Source: Pseudomonas putida (GTDB taxonomy: Bacteria > Pseudomonadota > Gammaproteobacteria > Pseudomonadales > Pseudomonadaceae). From it: 64,000 bases of DNA. Shown here in pieces: positions 27,547 through 36,845 of the stretch. The stretch covers positions 4,650,001 to 4,714,000 of the forward strand of contig NZ_CP039371.1 of NCBI RefSeq assembly GCF_005080685.1. Reading direction: 5' to 3'. The translations under genes were made by a program, and so were the position numbers. The notes beneath the pieces were generated by a model that did no database searches, was not told the origin of the DNA, and saw only the letters and a program-made list of their open reading frames with translations. Numbering within the stretch: the first letter of the stretch is position 1; every line of letters starts with the position of its first letter.

Positions 27547-28404
27547 TTACTGCCCCGCCGCCGCTGTTGGCGTAGCCGGTGCACTTTGTGTGCCAGCACG
27601 TCGCAAGGCCGCATCCGGTGTGGCGTTGGCACTGCCGGAACCGGTCAGGCTGCGGCGCACTTCAAGGTTGCGGGAAATCACCAGCACCACCCGGCGGTTG
27701 CGCGCCCGCCCTTCGGCGCTGTCGTTGCTGGCCACCGGCTGATATTCGCCATAGCCCACCGAGGCCATGCGCGCCGGGTTGACCCCTTCCATCGCCAGCA
27801 GGCGCACGATGCTCGCCGCCCGCGCCGACGACAGCTCCCAGTTGGTCGGGTATTGCGCGGTGCGGATCGGCAGGTTGTCGGTGAAGCCTTCCACATGCAC
27901 CGGGTTGGCGAACGGCTTGAGGATGTTCGCCACCTTCTCGATGATGTCGAACGCCTTGTCGCTGGGCATGGCATCGCCGCTGCCGAACAACAGCGACGAG
28001 TTGAGTTCGATCTCGACCCATAGCTCGTTGCCGCGCACGGTCATCTGGTCGGACTTGATCAGGTCGCCGAACGCATCGCGCACGTCGTCGCTGATGGTCT
28101 TCAGTGGATCGACGCTGGTCTGCGCCAGGCCCGCATCGGTCTGCTCGCTGTCCTTGATCAACGGCTCGGCCGGGCGCACGCTCAGCGGCTGCTCATCACC
28201 GATGGGGATCGGCTTCATGGCCCGTTCGGGGTCGTTGAACACCCCCAGCAGCGCCTGGGAGATGACTTTGTACTTGCCCTCGTTGATCGAGGAAATCGAG
28301 TACATGACCACGAAGAAAGCGAACAGCAAGGTGATGAAGTCGGCGTACGACACCAGCCAGCGTTCGTGATTCTCGTGTTCTTCGGTATGGCGACGGCGAC
28401 GCAT
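27547..28404 (-). CDS. motD: Flagellar motor protein MotD
   Basis: MotB-type stator subunit of 285 residues. A basic, His/Glu-rich start (MRRRRHTEEHENHERW) is followed by the single membrane helix with the proton-carrying Asp in SYADFITLLFAFFVVMYS. A plug/linker region leads to an OmpA-like peptidoglycan-binding domain (from ~150; VHVEGFTDNLPI and SSARAASIVRLLAMEG). The C-terminus is a Ser/Ala-rich tail. Pairs with MotC four bases upstream as the second stator set of Pseudomonas. Confidence 0.92.
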   Translation of the reverse strand: MRRRRHTEEHENHERWLVSYADFITLLFAFFVVMYSISSINEGKYKVISQALLGVFNDPERAMKPIPIGDEQPLSVRPAEPLIKDSEQTDAGLAQTSVDPLKTISDDVRDAFGDLIKSDQMTVRGNELWVEIELNSSLLFGSGDAMPSDKAFDIIEKVANILKPFANPVHVEGFTDNLPIRTAQYPTNWELSSARAASIVRLLAMEGVNPARMASVGYGEYQPVASNDSAEGRARNRRVVLVISRNLEVRRSLTGSGSANATPDAALRRAGTQSAPATPTAAAGQ

Positions 28405-28407
28405 GGG

Positions 28408-29148
28408 TTACTCCATGAAGCCTTGCAGCTTCAGCTCGATCGAGCGTGGGTTTTCCCCTTCGGCAATCGACAGCAGCCCTTCGAGCAGCATCTCGCGATA
28501 GCGCGACTGGCGCAGGACGATGGCCTTGAGCTTGTTGGCGATCGGCAGCAGTATCAGGTTGGCGCTGGCCACGCCGTAGATGGTGGCGACGAAGGCCACG
28601 GCAATGCCGTTGCCCAGTTGCGACGGGTCGGCAAGGTTGCCCATCACGTGGATCAGGCCCATCACCGCACCGATGATGCCGATGGTCGGCGCATAGCCGC
28701 CCATGCTCTCGAACACCTTGGCGGCCTGGATGTCGCGGGCCTCCTGGGTCAGGAAGTCGACTTCGAGGATGCTGCGGACCGACTCGGGCTCCGCGCCGTC
28801 GACCAGCAGTTGCAGGCCCTTGCGCGCATACGGGTCGGGCTCGGCATCGGCCACGCCTTCAAGACCCAGCAGGCCCTCCTTGCGTGCCGTCAGGCTCCAG
28901 TTGACCACGCGGTCGATCCCACCCGCCAGGTCCACCCGCGGTGGGAAGATGATCCAGCGCAAGATCTGCAGCGCCCGCTTGAATGCGGACAACGGCGATT
29001 GCAGGAGCGCCGCCGCCAGGGTACCGCCGAGCACGATCAGCCCGGCAGGGCCGTTGATCAGCGCGCCGACATGGCCACCTTCGAGGAAATTACCGCCGAC
29101 GATGGCAACGAAAGCCAGGCTCAGGCCAATCAGGCTCAACACATCCAT
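28408..29148 (-). CDS. motC: Flagellar motor protein MotC
   Basis: MotA-type stator subunit, 246 residues and four membrane helices: two at the N-terminus ([34 protein letters not shown]) and two after the large cytoplasmic loop (YAPTIGIIGAVMGLIHV; VAFVATIYGVASANLILLP). The ~100-residue cytoplasmic loop carries charged residues expected to contact FliG. Start codon overlaps the last base of the cheB stop, so it is translationally coupled to the chemotaxis genes. Confidence 0.93.
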   Translation of the reverse strand: MDVLSLIGLSLAFVAIVGGNFLEGGHVGALINGPAGLIVLGGTLAAALLQSPLSAFKRALQILRWIIFPPRVDLAGGIDRVVNWSLTARKEGLLGLEGVADAEPDPYARKGLQLLVDGAEPESVRSILEVDFLTQEARDIQAAKVFESMGGYAPTIGIIGAVMGLIHVMGNLADPSQLGNGIAVAFVATIYGVASANLILLPIANKLKAIVLRQSRYREMLLEGLLSIAEGENPRSIELKLQGFME

Positions 29149-30287
29149 CAGACGCAGGCCTCTACCAGGTGCTTGCCGATTTCGTCCAGGCTGTACACCG
29201 CATCGGCCAGGTTGGCCTTGACGATGGCCATGGGCATGCCATAGATCACGCAGCTGGCTTCATCCTGGGCCCACACCGTGCTGCCCCCCTGCTTGAGCAA
29301 CCGCGCGCCTTCGCGCCCGTCCGCGCCCATGCCGGTGAGCACCACCGAGAGCACCTTGTCGCCGTACGACTTGGCCGCCGAACCGAAGGTGATGTCCACG
29401 CAGGGCTTGTAGTTCAGGCGCTCGTCACCCGGCAGGATCTTCACCGTGCCACGGCCATCGACCATCATCTGCTTGCCACCCGGCGCCAGCAGGGCCAGGC
29501 CTGGGCGCAGCACGTCGCCATCCTCGGCTTCCTTGACGCTGATCTTGCACAGCTTGTCGAGGCGCTCGGCAAAGGCCTTGGTGAATGCCGCAGGCATGTG
29601 CTGGATGAGCACGATCGGCGCCGGGAAGCTGGCCGGCAGCTGGGTGAGGACCCGCTGCAACGCCACCGGCCCGCCGGTGGAGGTACCGATGGCCACCAGT
29701 TTGTAGGGCTTGCGCTTGGGCGCGGGCGATGCTGCCGGCGCGCTCGCCGATGCAGCGGCGCGCGCAGGCGCGGCGCTGCGTACCGGAGCTGGCGTGGCCG
29801 TTGCCAGGCTGCTGGCGGGCGCCTGTGCAGGGCTCGCAGGCGTCGCTGCAGCGGCAGGCGCGGGGCTGGCGTAGCTGCCGAAACGGCGGTTGCTGCGCGA
29901 AATGGTGTGGACCTTCTCGCACAGCAGTTGCTTGACCTTTTCCGGGTTGCGGGAAATATCTTCGAAGTTCTTCGGCAGGTAGTCCACCGCGCCGGCGTCC
30001 AGCGCGTCGAGGGTGACCCGGGCGCCTTCGTGGGTCAGCGAGGAGAACATCAACACCGGCGTCGGGCAGCGCTGCATGATGTGCCGCACCGCGGTGATGC
30101 CGTCCATCATGGGCATTTCGTAGTCCATGGTGATGACATCGGGCTTGAGCGCCTGTGCCTGGTCGATCGCCTCCCGGCCGTTGGTCGCGGTGCCGACGAC
30201 CTGGATCGTCGGGTCGGCCGAGAGGATTTCCGAGACACGGCGGCGGAAGAAACCGGAATCATCCACCACCAGGACCTTGACAGCCAT
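29148..30287 (-). CDS. cheB: Chemotaxis response regulator protein-glutamate methylesterase CheB
   Basis: 379 residues from ATG 30287 ([17 protein letters not shown]), with GGAG five bases upstream; a GTG two codons earlier is less likely. The N-terminal receiver domain has its phospho-Asp in [15 protein letters not shown] long Ala/Pro-rich linker (residues ~145-190) connects to the methylesterase domain, whose catalytic Ser is in AIGTSTGGP, His in VLIQHMPA and Asp in TGMGADG. It removes methyl groups from chemoreceptors as adaptation. No cheR lies in the window. Confidence 0.94.
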   Translation of the reverse strand: MAVKVLVVDDSGFFRRRVSEILSADPTIQVVGTATNGREAIDQAQALKPDVITMDYEMPMMDGITAVRHIMQRCPTPVLMFSSLTHEGARVTLDALDAGAVDYLPKNFEDISRNPEKVKQLLCEKVHTISRSNRRFGSYASPAPAAAATPASPAQAPASSLATATPAPVRSAAPARAAASASAPAASPAPKRKPYKLVAIGTSTGGPVALQRVLTQLPASFPAPIVLIQHMPAAFTKAFAERLDKLCKISVKEAEDGDVLRPGLALLAPGGKQMMVDGRGTVKILPGDERLNYKPCVDITFGSAAKSYGDKVLSVVLTGMGADGREGARLLKQGGSTVWAQDEASCVIYGMPMAIVKANLADAVYSLDEIGKHLVEACV

Positions 30288-30332
30288 AAACACTCCATTA
30301 GCCGGCGCGCCCCTGCGGGTGCGCCAGCAGAA

Positions 30333-32552
30333 TCAAATACGCCGTGCCGCGTAACGCTTGAGCATGCTCGGCACGTCGAGAATCAGCGCGATACGGCCGT
30401 CGCCGGTGATGGTGGCGCCGGACATGCCCGGGGTGCCCTGCAGCATCTTGCCCAGCGGCTTGATCACCACCTCTTCCTGGCCCACCAACTGGTCGACGAC
30501 GAAGCCGATGCGTTGGGTACCGACCGACAGGATCACCACATGGCCCTCGCGCTGCTCCTCGTGCACCTGGTCGCGGACCAGCCAGCGCTTGAGGTAGAAC
30601 AGCGGCAGTGCCTTGTCGCGCACGATTACCACTTCCTGGCCGTCGACCACATTGGTGCGCGACAGGTCGAGGTGGAAGATCTCGTTGACGTTGACCAGCG
30701 GGAAGGCGAACGCCTGGTTGCCCAGCATGACCATCAGGGTCGGCATGATCGCCAGGGTCAGCGGCACCTTGATGACGATCTTCGACCCCTGGCCCTTGGC
30801 CGAGAAGATGTTGATCGAGCCGTTGAGCTGGGAGATCTTGGTCTTCACCACGTCCATGCCGACACCACGGCCGGACACGTCGGAGATCTCGGTCTTGGTC
30901 GAGAAGCCCGGGGCGAAGATCAGGTTGTAGCAGTCCGATTCGCTCAGGCGGTCGGCCGCGTCCTTGTCCATCAGGCCTTTTTCCACGGCCTTGGCGCGCA
31001 GCACGCTTGGGTCCATGCCCTTGCCGTCGTCGGAAATCGACAAGAGGATATGATCGCCTTCCTGCTCGGCCGAGAGCACCACGCGGCCGGTACGGGCCTT
31101 GCCCGAGGCCTCGCGCTCGTCGGGCATTTCGACGCCGTGGTCGACGGCGTTGCGCACCAAGTGCACCAGCGGGTCGGCCAGGGCCTCGACGAGGTTCTTG
31201 TCGAGGTCGGTTTCTTCACCGACCAGCTCCAGGTTGATCTCTTTCTTGAGCTGGCGGGCGAGGTCGCGCACCAGACGCGGGAAGCGCCCGAAGACCTTCT
31301 TGATCGGCTGCATGCGCGTCTTCATGACCGCGGTCTGCAGGTCGGCGGTGACCACGTCGAGGTTCGACACGGCCTTGGACATGGCCTCGTCGCCGCTGTT
31401 CAGGCCCAGGCGTACCAGGCGGTTACGCACCAGCACCAGTTCGCCGACCATGTTCATGATCTCGTCCAGGCGTGCGGTGTCGACCCGCACGGTGGTTTCC
31501 GCTTCGCTGGCCACAGGCTTTTCCGCCACTGGCGACGCGGCGCGGGCGGGCGCGGCAGCCTTGGCGACCGGCGCCGGGGCGGCGGCAGCGGGCTTGGGCT
31601 CTGGCTTGGGCTCTGGTTTGGCTTGGGGCTTGGCTTGCGGCTTGCTGGCCACGGCGGCAGGCGCCGGCGCTGCGACCGCATCACCGGAGAACTTGCCCTT
31701 GCCGTGCAACTGGTCGAGCAGCGCCTCGAACTCGTGCTCGCTGATGTCGTCACCAGCAGCCACGGCGCCAGCCGGTGCAGCGCTGGCCGCTGGCAAGGCG
31801 TCGGCCTGGAAGGTGCCCTTGCCATGCAGCTGGTCGAGCAGCGACTCGAACTCTTCGTCGGTGATCTCGTCGCTCGCCGGTTCCTTGGCGGCCACTGGCG
31901 ACTCGCTGGCGACGACTTCGGCGCTGAACTGGCCCTTGCCGTGCAACTGGTCGAGCAGCGACTCGAACTCGGCGTCGGTGATTTCGTCACCCTCGCCGCT
32001 GACGCCCTCGGCCTGCATCTGCTCGGCGGCAGCCGCTTCGGCCTTCACCGCATCGAGCGAGTCGAGCAGTTGCTCGAACTCGGTGTCGGTGATGTCCGCT
32101 TCGGCTGCGGGCGCCTCGAGCACAGGCTCGGGCGCGGCTTGCGCTGCGGCTTCGTCGGCCGAGGCAGGTTCTGCCAGGCGCGACAACGCCGCCAGCAGCT
32201 CCGGCGTGGCCGGGGTCACTTCGCTACGCTCGCGCACCTGGCCGAACATGCTGTTGACCGTGTCGAGCGCGGCAAGCACCACGTCCATCAGTTCCGCGTC
32301 GACCCGGCGCTCACCTTTGCGCAGGATGTCGAACACGTTCTCGGCGATATGGCAGCACTCCACCAGCTCGTTGAGCTGAAGGAAGCCGGCGCCCCCTTTT
32401 ACAGTGTGGAAACCGCGAAAGATCGCATTGAGCAGGTCGGCATCGTCGGGCCGGCTTTCCAGCTCGACCAGTTGCTCGGACAGTTGCTCAAGAATTTCGC
32501 CGGCTTCTACCAGGAAATCCTGAAGGATTTCTTCATCGGCGCCGAAGCTCAT
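30333..32552 (-). CDS. cheA: Chemotaxis histidine kinase CheA with repeat-bearing linker
   Basis: 739-residue kinase that phosphorylates CheY and CheB. Domain order: Hpt (phospho-His49 in GFHTVKGGAGF), linker (~110-335), dimerization, HATPase (N-box HLVRNAVDHG; DDGKGMD; GRGVGMDVV) and the C-terminal CheW-like regulatory domain. The linker holds three strong copies of EFExLLDQLHGKG and one diverged copy (residues ~153-290), then a Lys-Pro-rich stretch (304-321). A canonical P2 domain for CheY is not evident. In Vibrio the region after Hpt binds ParP, so the repeats may be a docking array; inference. Followed by cheB 45 bp downstream. Confidence 0.94.
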   Translation of the reverse strand: MSFGADEEILQDFLVEAGEILEQLSEQLVELESRPDDADLLNAIFRGFHTVKGGAGFLQLNELVECCHIAENVFDILRKGERRVDAELMDVVLAALDTVNSMFGQVRERSEVTPATPELLAALSRLAEPASADEAAAQAAPEPVLEAPAAEADITDTEFEQLLDSLDAVKAEAAAAEQMQAEGVSGEGDEITDAEFESLLDQLHGKGQFSAEVVASESPVAAKEPASDEITDEEFESLLDQLHGKGTFQADALPAASAAPAGAVAAGDDISEHEFEALLDQLHGKGKFSGDAVAAPAPAAVASKPQAKPQAKPEPKPEPKPAAAAPAPVAKAAAPARAASPVAEKPVASEAETTVRVDTARLDEIMNMVGELVLVRNRLVRLGLNSGDEAMSKAVSNLDVVTADLQTAVMKTRMQPIKKVFGRFPRLVRDLARQLKKEINLELVGEETDLDKNLVEALADPLVHLVRNAVDHGVEMPDEREASGKARTGRVVLSAEQEGDHILLSISDDGKGMDPSVLRAKAVEKGLMDKDAADRLSESDCYNLIFAPGFSTKTEISDVSGRGVGMDVVKTKISQLNGSINIFSAKGQGSKIVIKVPLTLAIMPTLMVMLGNQAFAFPLVNVNEIFHLDLSRTNVVDGQEVVIVRDKALPLFYLKRWLVRDQVHEEQREGHVVILSVGTQRIGFVVDQLVGQEEVVIKPLGKMLQGTPGMSGATITGDGRIALILDVPSMLKRYAARRI

Positions 32553-32564
32553 TAAACGTGCTCC

Positions 32565-33353
32565 TTAAAAACCCAGGCTGGACAGCAGATCGTCGACGTC
32601 ATCCTGACCGGATACGACGTCTTCACGCTTATCGGCATGAATCTGCGGACCTTCACCCCGAGTCGGATGTTTTTCTTGATCTTTTTCAGCACGAAGCTGT
32701 TGATGGTCGTGTTCGATACCGGCAAAACGGTCGACCTGGCTGGCCATCAACACGAGCTTGAGCAGATTGCTTTCGACTTCGGTCACCAGCGCGGTCACCC
32801 GCTTGATCACCTGGCCGGTGAGGTCTTGGTAGTCCTGGGCCAGGAGAATGTCGTTGAGGTGGCCGGCAACCTGCCGATTGCCCTCGGCGCTGTGCGTCAG
32901 GAAACTGTCGACGCGCTTGACCAGGTCACGGAACTCGGGCGCTGCGACCTCGCGGCGCATGAAGCGCTGCCAGTCGACGCTCAGGTTCTGCGCCTCGGCG
33001 GCCAACTCGTTGAGCACCGGGGTGCCCTGCTCCACCAGGTCCATGGTGCGGTTGGCCGCACCCTCGGTGAGTTTCACCACGTAGGACAGGCGCTCGGTGG
33101 CGTCGGTGATCTGCGAGACCTCCTCGGCCTGCGGCATGCGCGGGTCGATCTGGAAGCTGACGATCGCGCTGTGCAGCTCACGGGTGAGCTTGCCGACCTC
33201 CTGGTACAGGCCGCGGTCGCGGGTCTGGTTCAGCTGATGAATCAACTGCACCGCATCGCCGAAACGGCCCTTCTCAAGGCTCTCGACCAGCTCCTCGGCA
33301 TGTTTCTTCAGGGTCGACTCGAACTCCCCCAAAGACGAATGTGATGGTTCCAT
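32565..33353 (-). CDS. cheZ: CheY-P phosphatase CheZ
   Basis: Predominantly helical 262-residue protein that speeds dephosphorylation of CheY-P. The catalytic helix motif is intact: AQDYQDLTGQVIKRV contains the Asp and Gln used in the reaction. The C-terminal CheY-binding peptide (DDVDDLLSSLGF) ends the protein, as in enteric CheZ. Located between cheY and cheA, 11-18 bp from each, in one transcript. Confidence 0.94.
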   Translation of the reverse strand: MEPSHSSLGEFESTLKKHAEELVESLEKGRFGDAVQLIHQLNQTRDRGLYQEVGKLTRELHSAIVSFQIDPRMPQAEEVSQITDATERLSYVVKLTEGAANRTMDLVEQGTPVLNELAAEAQNLSVDWQRFMRREVAAPEFRDLVKRVDSFLTHSAEGNRQVAGHLNDILLAQDYQDLTGQVIKRVTALVTEVESNLLKLVLMASQVDRFAGIEHDHQQLRAEKDQEKHPTRGEGPQIHADKREDVVSGQDDVDDLLSSLGF

Positions 33354-33371
33354 GGCGCCCCCTGACGTGAC

Positions 33372-33758
33372 TCAGCCGTTGACGCGTTCGAAGATCTTCT
33401 CGATCTTTTCTTTGAGCACCTGGGCGGTGAACGGCTTGACCACGTAACCATTGACGCCGGCCTGGGCCGCTTCGATGATCTGGTCGCGCTTGGCTTCGGC
33501 GGTCACCATCAGCACCGGCATGCCCTTGAGGCGCTCGTGAGCGCGCACCTTGCGCAGCAGGTCGATACCGGACATGCCCGGCATGTTCCAGTCGGTCACC
33601 AGGAAGTCGTAATGGCCGCTTTCGAGCATCGGCAGCGCCGTGGTGCCGTCATCGGCTTCATCGGTATTGGTGAAGCCCAGATCACGCAACAGGTTCTTGA
33701 TGATCCGCCGCATCGTCGAAAAGTCGTCAACGATGAGGATTTTCATGTCTTTGTTCAA
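33372..33758 (-). CDS. cheY: Chemotaxis response regulator CheY (TTG start likely)
   Basis: Single receiver domain that binds FliM when phosphorylated. Key residues: acidic pair in VDDFSTMRR, phospho-Asp in DFLVTDWNMPGMSG, Thr/Ser switch in VTAEA and Lys in VVKPFTA. A TTG at 33758 has GGAGG five bases upstream and would give 128 residues; the conventional ATG at 33746 (MKILIVDD, 124 residues) sits 17 bases from that site, too far. I therefore place the start at TTG. Confidence 0.93.
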   Translation of the reverse strand: MNKDMKILIVDDFSTMRRIIKNLLRDLGFTNTDEADDGTTALPMLESGHYDFLVTDWNMPGMSGIDLLRKVRAHERLKGMPVLMVTAEAKRDQIIEAAQAGVNGYVVKPFTAQVLKEKIEKIFERVNG

Positions 33759-33849
33759 TTAGACCTCCAAGCAGTCTCAAACGCGCTCGCCTGCGAGCAC
33801 GCACTCAATCAATTCGGTACAACGGCAAACGACTGCAACGACCCCGGGC

Positions 33850-34590
33850 TCAACGTGCCCGCCATTCTCCAAGGCGGCTGCGCAGACGCGCGGCGCACTG
33901 GCTGTGCAACTGGCTGACACGCGATTCGCTGACCCCCAGCACCTCACCGATTTCCTTGAGGTTCAGCTCCTCGTCGTAGTACAGCGCCAGCACCAGGCGC
34001 TCGCGCTCCGGCAGGTTGGCGATGGCTTCGGCCAGGGCGGCCTGGAAGCGCTCTTCTTCCAGGTCGCGCGAAGGCTCGACCTGGCCACTGGCGCCGTCCT
34101 CGTGCAACCCTTCGTGCTCGCCGTCCTGCAACAGGTCGTCGAAGCTGAACAGGCGGCTCCCCAAGGTATCGTTCAAAATCCCGTAGTAATCATCGAGACT
34201 CAATTGGAGTTCGGCAGCAACCTCGTGATCTTTAGCGTCACGCCCGGTTCTTGCTTCGACGGCGCGCATCGCGTCGCTGACCATGCGGGTATTGCGGTGC
34301 ACCGAGCGGGGCGCCCAGTCACCCTTGCGGACCTCGTCGAGCATGGCCCCGCGGATGCGGATGCCGGCGTAGGTCTCGAAGCTCGCGCCCTTGCTCGCGT
34401 CGTATTTGTTGGCCACTTCCAGAAGGCCGATCATGCCCGCCTGGATCAGGTCCTCGACCTGCACGTTGGCTGGCAGGCGCGCCAGCAGGTGGTAGGCGAT
34501 GCGCTTGACCAGCGGCGCGTAGCGCTCGACCAGTTCGTACTGGGCGTCCTTGGACGCCTTGCTGTACATCTTGAAGCCGCTCGCGTTCAT
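33850..34590 (-). CDS. fliA: Flagellar sigma factor FliA (sigma28)
   Basis: 246-residue alternative sigma factor directing late flagellar and chemotaxis genes. Region 2 is VERYAPLVKRIAYHLLARLP to QAGMIGLLEV; region 3 follows, and region 4 has the helix-turn-helix LNLKEIGEVLGVSESRVSQL. ATG 34590 (MNASGFKMYSK) overlaps the fleN stop by four bases, so the longer open frame upstream is fleN in another frame. A matching FliA promoter stands before fliC (63403-63429). The anti-sigma factor FlgM is not in the window. Confidence 0.95.
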   Translation of the reverse strand: MNASGFKMYSKASKDAQYELVERYAPLVKRIAYHLLARLPANVQVEDLIQAGMIGLLEVANKYDASKGASFETYAGIRIRGAMLDEVRKGDWAPRSVHRNTRMVSDAMRAVEARTGRDAKDHEVAAELQLSLDDYYGILNDTLGSRLFSFDDLLQDGEHEGLHEDGASGQVEPSRDLEEERFQAALAEAIANLPERERLVLALYYDEELNLKEIGEVLGVSESRVSQLHSQCAARLRSRLGEWRAR

Positions 34591-35419
34591 AACACCGGCC
34601 CTGCACTGCTCGGTTGCACCAGGCGCTCGACGAAGAACTCCAGGTGGCCACGCGGGTTGGCCGGCAGCGGCCAGCTGTCGACCTTCTGCGCGATGGCCTT
34701 GAACGCCAGGGCGCACTTGGAGCGCGGGAAGGCCTCGTAGACCGCACGCTGCTTCTGCACCGCCTTGCGCACGCATTCGTCGTAGGGCACAGCGCCCACG
34801 TACTGCAGAGCCACGTCGAGGAAACGGTCGGTCACCTTGGTCAGCTTGGCGAACAGGTTGCGGCCCTCCTGCGGGCTCTGCGCCATGTTCGCCAGCACGC
34901 GGAAACGGTTCATCCCGTAATCACGGTTGAGCAGTTTGATCAGCGCGTAGGCGTCGGTGATCGAGGTGGGTTCGTCGCACACCACCAGCAGGACTTCCTG
35001 GGCGGCGCGCACGAAACTGACCACCGAGTCACCGATGCCCGCAGCGGTGTCGATGACCAGCACGTCGAGGTTGTCGCCGATCTCGCTGAAAGCCTGGATC
35101 AGCCCGGCATGCTGGGCCGGCGCCAGGTGCACCATGCTCTGCGTGCCCGAGGCCGCCGGCACGATGCGCACACCGCCGGGCCTTGCAGCAACACGTCGCG
35201 CAGCTCGCAACGCCCTTCGATGACGTCGGCGAGGGTGCGCTTGGGCGTCAGCCCCAGCAACACGTCGACGTTGGCCAGGCCAAGGTCGGCGTCCAGCAGC
35301 ATGACGCGGCGGCCGAGCTCGGCCAATGCCAGTGACAGGTTCACTGAAACATTGGTCTTGCCGACGCCACCTTTGCCGCCAGTCACGGCGATCACCTGTA
35401 CGGGGTGCATGCTACCCAT
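34587..35419 (-). pseudogene. fleN: Flagellar number regulator FleN (FlhG/MinD-like), frameshifted
   Basis: MinD-type ATPase that limits Pseudomonas to its normal flagellum number by antagonizing FleQ. N-terminal part from ATG 35419 (MGSMHPVQVIAVTGGKGGVG, deviant Walker A) is fine to CELRDVLLQGP, where the frame is lost. The rest (GGVRIVPAASGTQ, then DVLVIDTAAGIGDS) is in another frame to 34587. Adding one base to the GGG at 35178-35180 gives 278 codons, 277 residues, the normal size. Its stop overlaps fliA. Real loss would cause hyperflagellation; a sequencing error is more likely given three similar cases nearby. Confidence 0.9.
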
Positions 35420-35526
35420 ATCTGTTATTTACCTTGTCTCGCTTGGACCTGGGCCACACGAAGGGCAACCGTGCGGGCCCCTGGGTGTAGGTACTTTGGT
35501 ATAGCTGTCTTGCACACGTCTTGCCT

Positions 35527-36834
35527 TCAACCCGCACGTCGCGGGTTGTGATAGAGATCAGCGAACATGTCGGCCATGGCCTCCTCGCTGGGCTCGTCCT
35601 GCATCTGCACACTGACCGCACGGCTCACCAGCTGGTGCTTGCGCGGCAGGTGCAGGTCGTCGGGAATGCGCGGGCCATCGGTCAGGTAGGCCACTGGCAG
35701 TTCATGACTGATCGCCAGGCTCAGCACTTCGCCGAGGCTCGCCGTTTCATCGAGTTTGGTCAGGATACATCCAGCCAGCCCGCAGCGCTTGTAACTGTGG
35801 TAGGCGGCGGTCAGCACCTGCTTCTGGCTGGTGGTGGCCAGGACCAGGTAATTCTTCGCGGCGATGCCACGGCCGGCCAGGGTTTCCAGTTGCATGCGCA
35901 GGGCCGGGTCGCTGGCCTGCAGGCCGGCGGTATCGATCAGCACCACGCGTTTGCGCAGCAGCGGCTCCAGGGCCTGGGCCAGGGATTCGCCGGGGTCGAC
36001 ATAGGTAACCGGCACGTTGAGGATGCGGCCAAGGGTCTTGAGCTGCTCCTGGGCGCCGATGCGGAAGCTGTCCATGCTCACCAGCGCGACGTTGGCCGGG
36101 CCGTACTTGAGCACGTAGCGCGCCGCCAGCTTGGCCAGGGTGGTGGTCTTGCCCATGCCGGCCGGGCCGACCATGGCGATCACCCCACCCTCCTCGATCG
36201 GCTCGACCTCGGGCACTTCGATCATCCGCGCCAGGTGCGCCAGGAGCATGCGCCAGGCCTGGCGCGGCTCTTCGATGCCTTGGGTGAGGTCGAGCAACTG
36301 GCGGGCGATCGGCCCCGACAGACCGATGCGCAGCAAACGCCGCCAGAGGTTGGCCTGCTGCGGCTGGCTGCCCTGCAACTGGCCCCAGGCCAACGAGCCG
36401 AGCTGCACTTCGAGCAGCTCGCGCAGGCCAGACAGCTCGGAGCGCATGGCATCGAACAGACGCGGGTCGACTGCTGCGGCCGGAGCGGCTGCAGGCGCCA
36501 CTGGCTCGTCGACGTGGGGTTCGATCAGCGGCTCGGCGGCGGTCAGCGACTGGCCGGCGAACAATTGGCGGTTGCCCGGGGCCTCGCCTTCGCGGCTGGC
36601 AAGCTCAGCCTGGGCCGAAGCGATGCGCGACTGGGTCTTGCGCAGCTCTTCCTCGAGTTCGGCATTGGGCACGCGCGGCGCCAGCGCGGACAGCTTGTAG
36701 TCCAGCGCGGCGGTCAGTTCGACGCCGCCGGCGATGCGACGGTTGCCGATGATGGCGGCATCGGAGCCGAGCTCATCGCGGACCAGCTTCATGGCCTGGC
36801 GCATATCGGCGGCGAAAAAACGCTTAACTTGCAT
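35527..36834 (-). CDS. flhF: Flagellar biosynthesis GTPase FlhF
   Basis: SRP-family GTPase (435 residues) that sets the polar site of flagellar assembly. The B domain (1-~110, MQVKRFFAADMRQAMKLVRD) and a Pro/Ala-rich linker lead to the N and G domains: G1 GPAGMGKTTTLAKL, G3 DTAG, G4 TKLDE. The start is 11 bp after the flhA stop, and fleN follows after 107 bp with no obvious terminator. Confidence 0.95.
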   Translation of the reverse strand: MQVKRFFAADMRQAMKLVRDELGSDAAIIGNRRIAGGVELTAALDYKLSALAPRVPNAELEEELRKTQSRIASAQAELASREGEAPGNRQLFAGQSLTAAEPLIEPHVDEPVAPAAAPAAAVDPRLFDAMRSELSGLRELLEVQLGSLAWGQLQGSQPQQANLWRRLLRIGLSGPIARQLLDLTQGIEEPRQAWRMLLAHLARMIEVPEVEPIEEGGVIAMVGPAGMGKTTTLAKLAARYVLKYGPANVALVSMDSFRIGAQEQLKTLGRILNVPVTYVDPGESLAQALEPLLRKRVVLIDTAGLQASDPALRMQLETLAGRGIAAKNYLVLATTSQKQVLTAAYHSYKRCGLAGCILTKLDETASLGEVLSLAISHELPVAYLTDGPRIPDDLHLPRKHQLVSRAVSVQMQDEPSEEAMADMFADLYHNPRRAG

Positions 36835-36845
36835 AACCCACTACC

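Noticed and set aside
29169..32555. 1128-codon plus-strand open frame opposite cheA and cheB
   Set aside because: Shadow frame: its residues mirror third-position bias of the chemotaxis genes, whose domains and motifs are intact on the minus strand.
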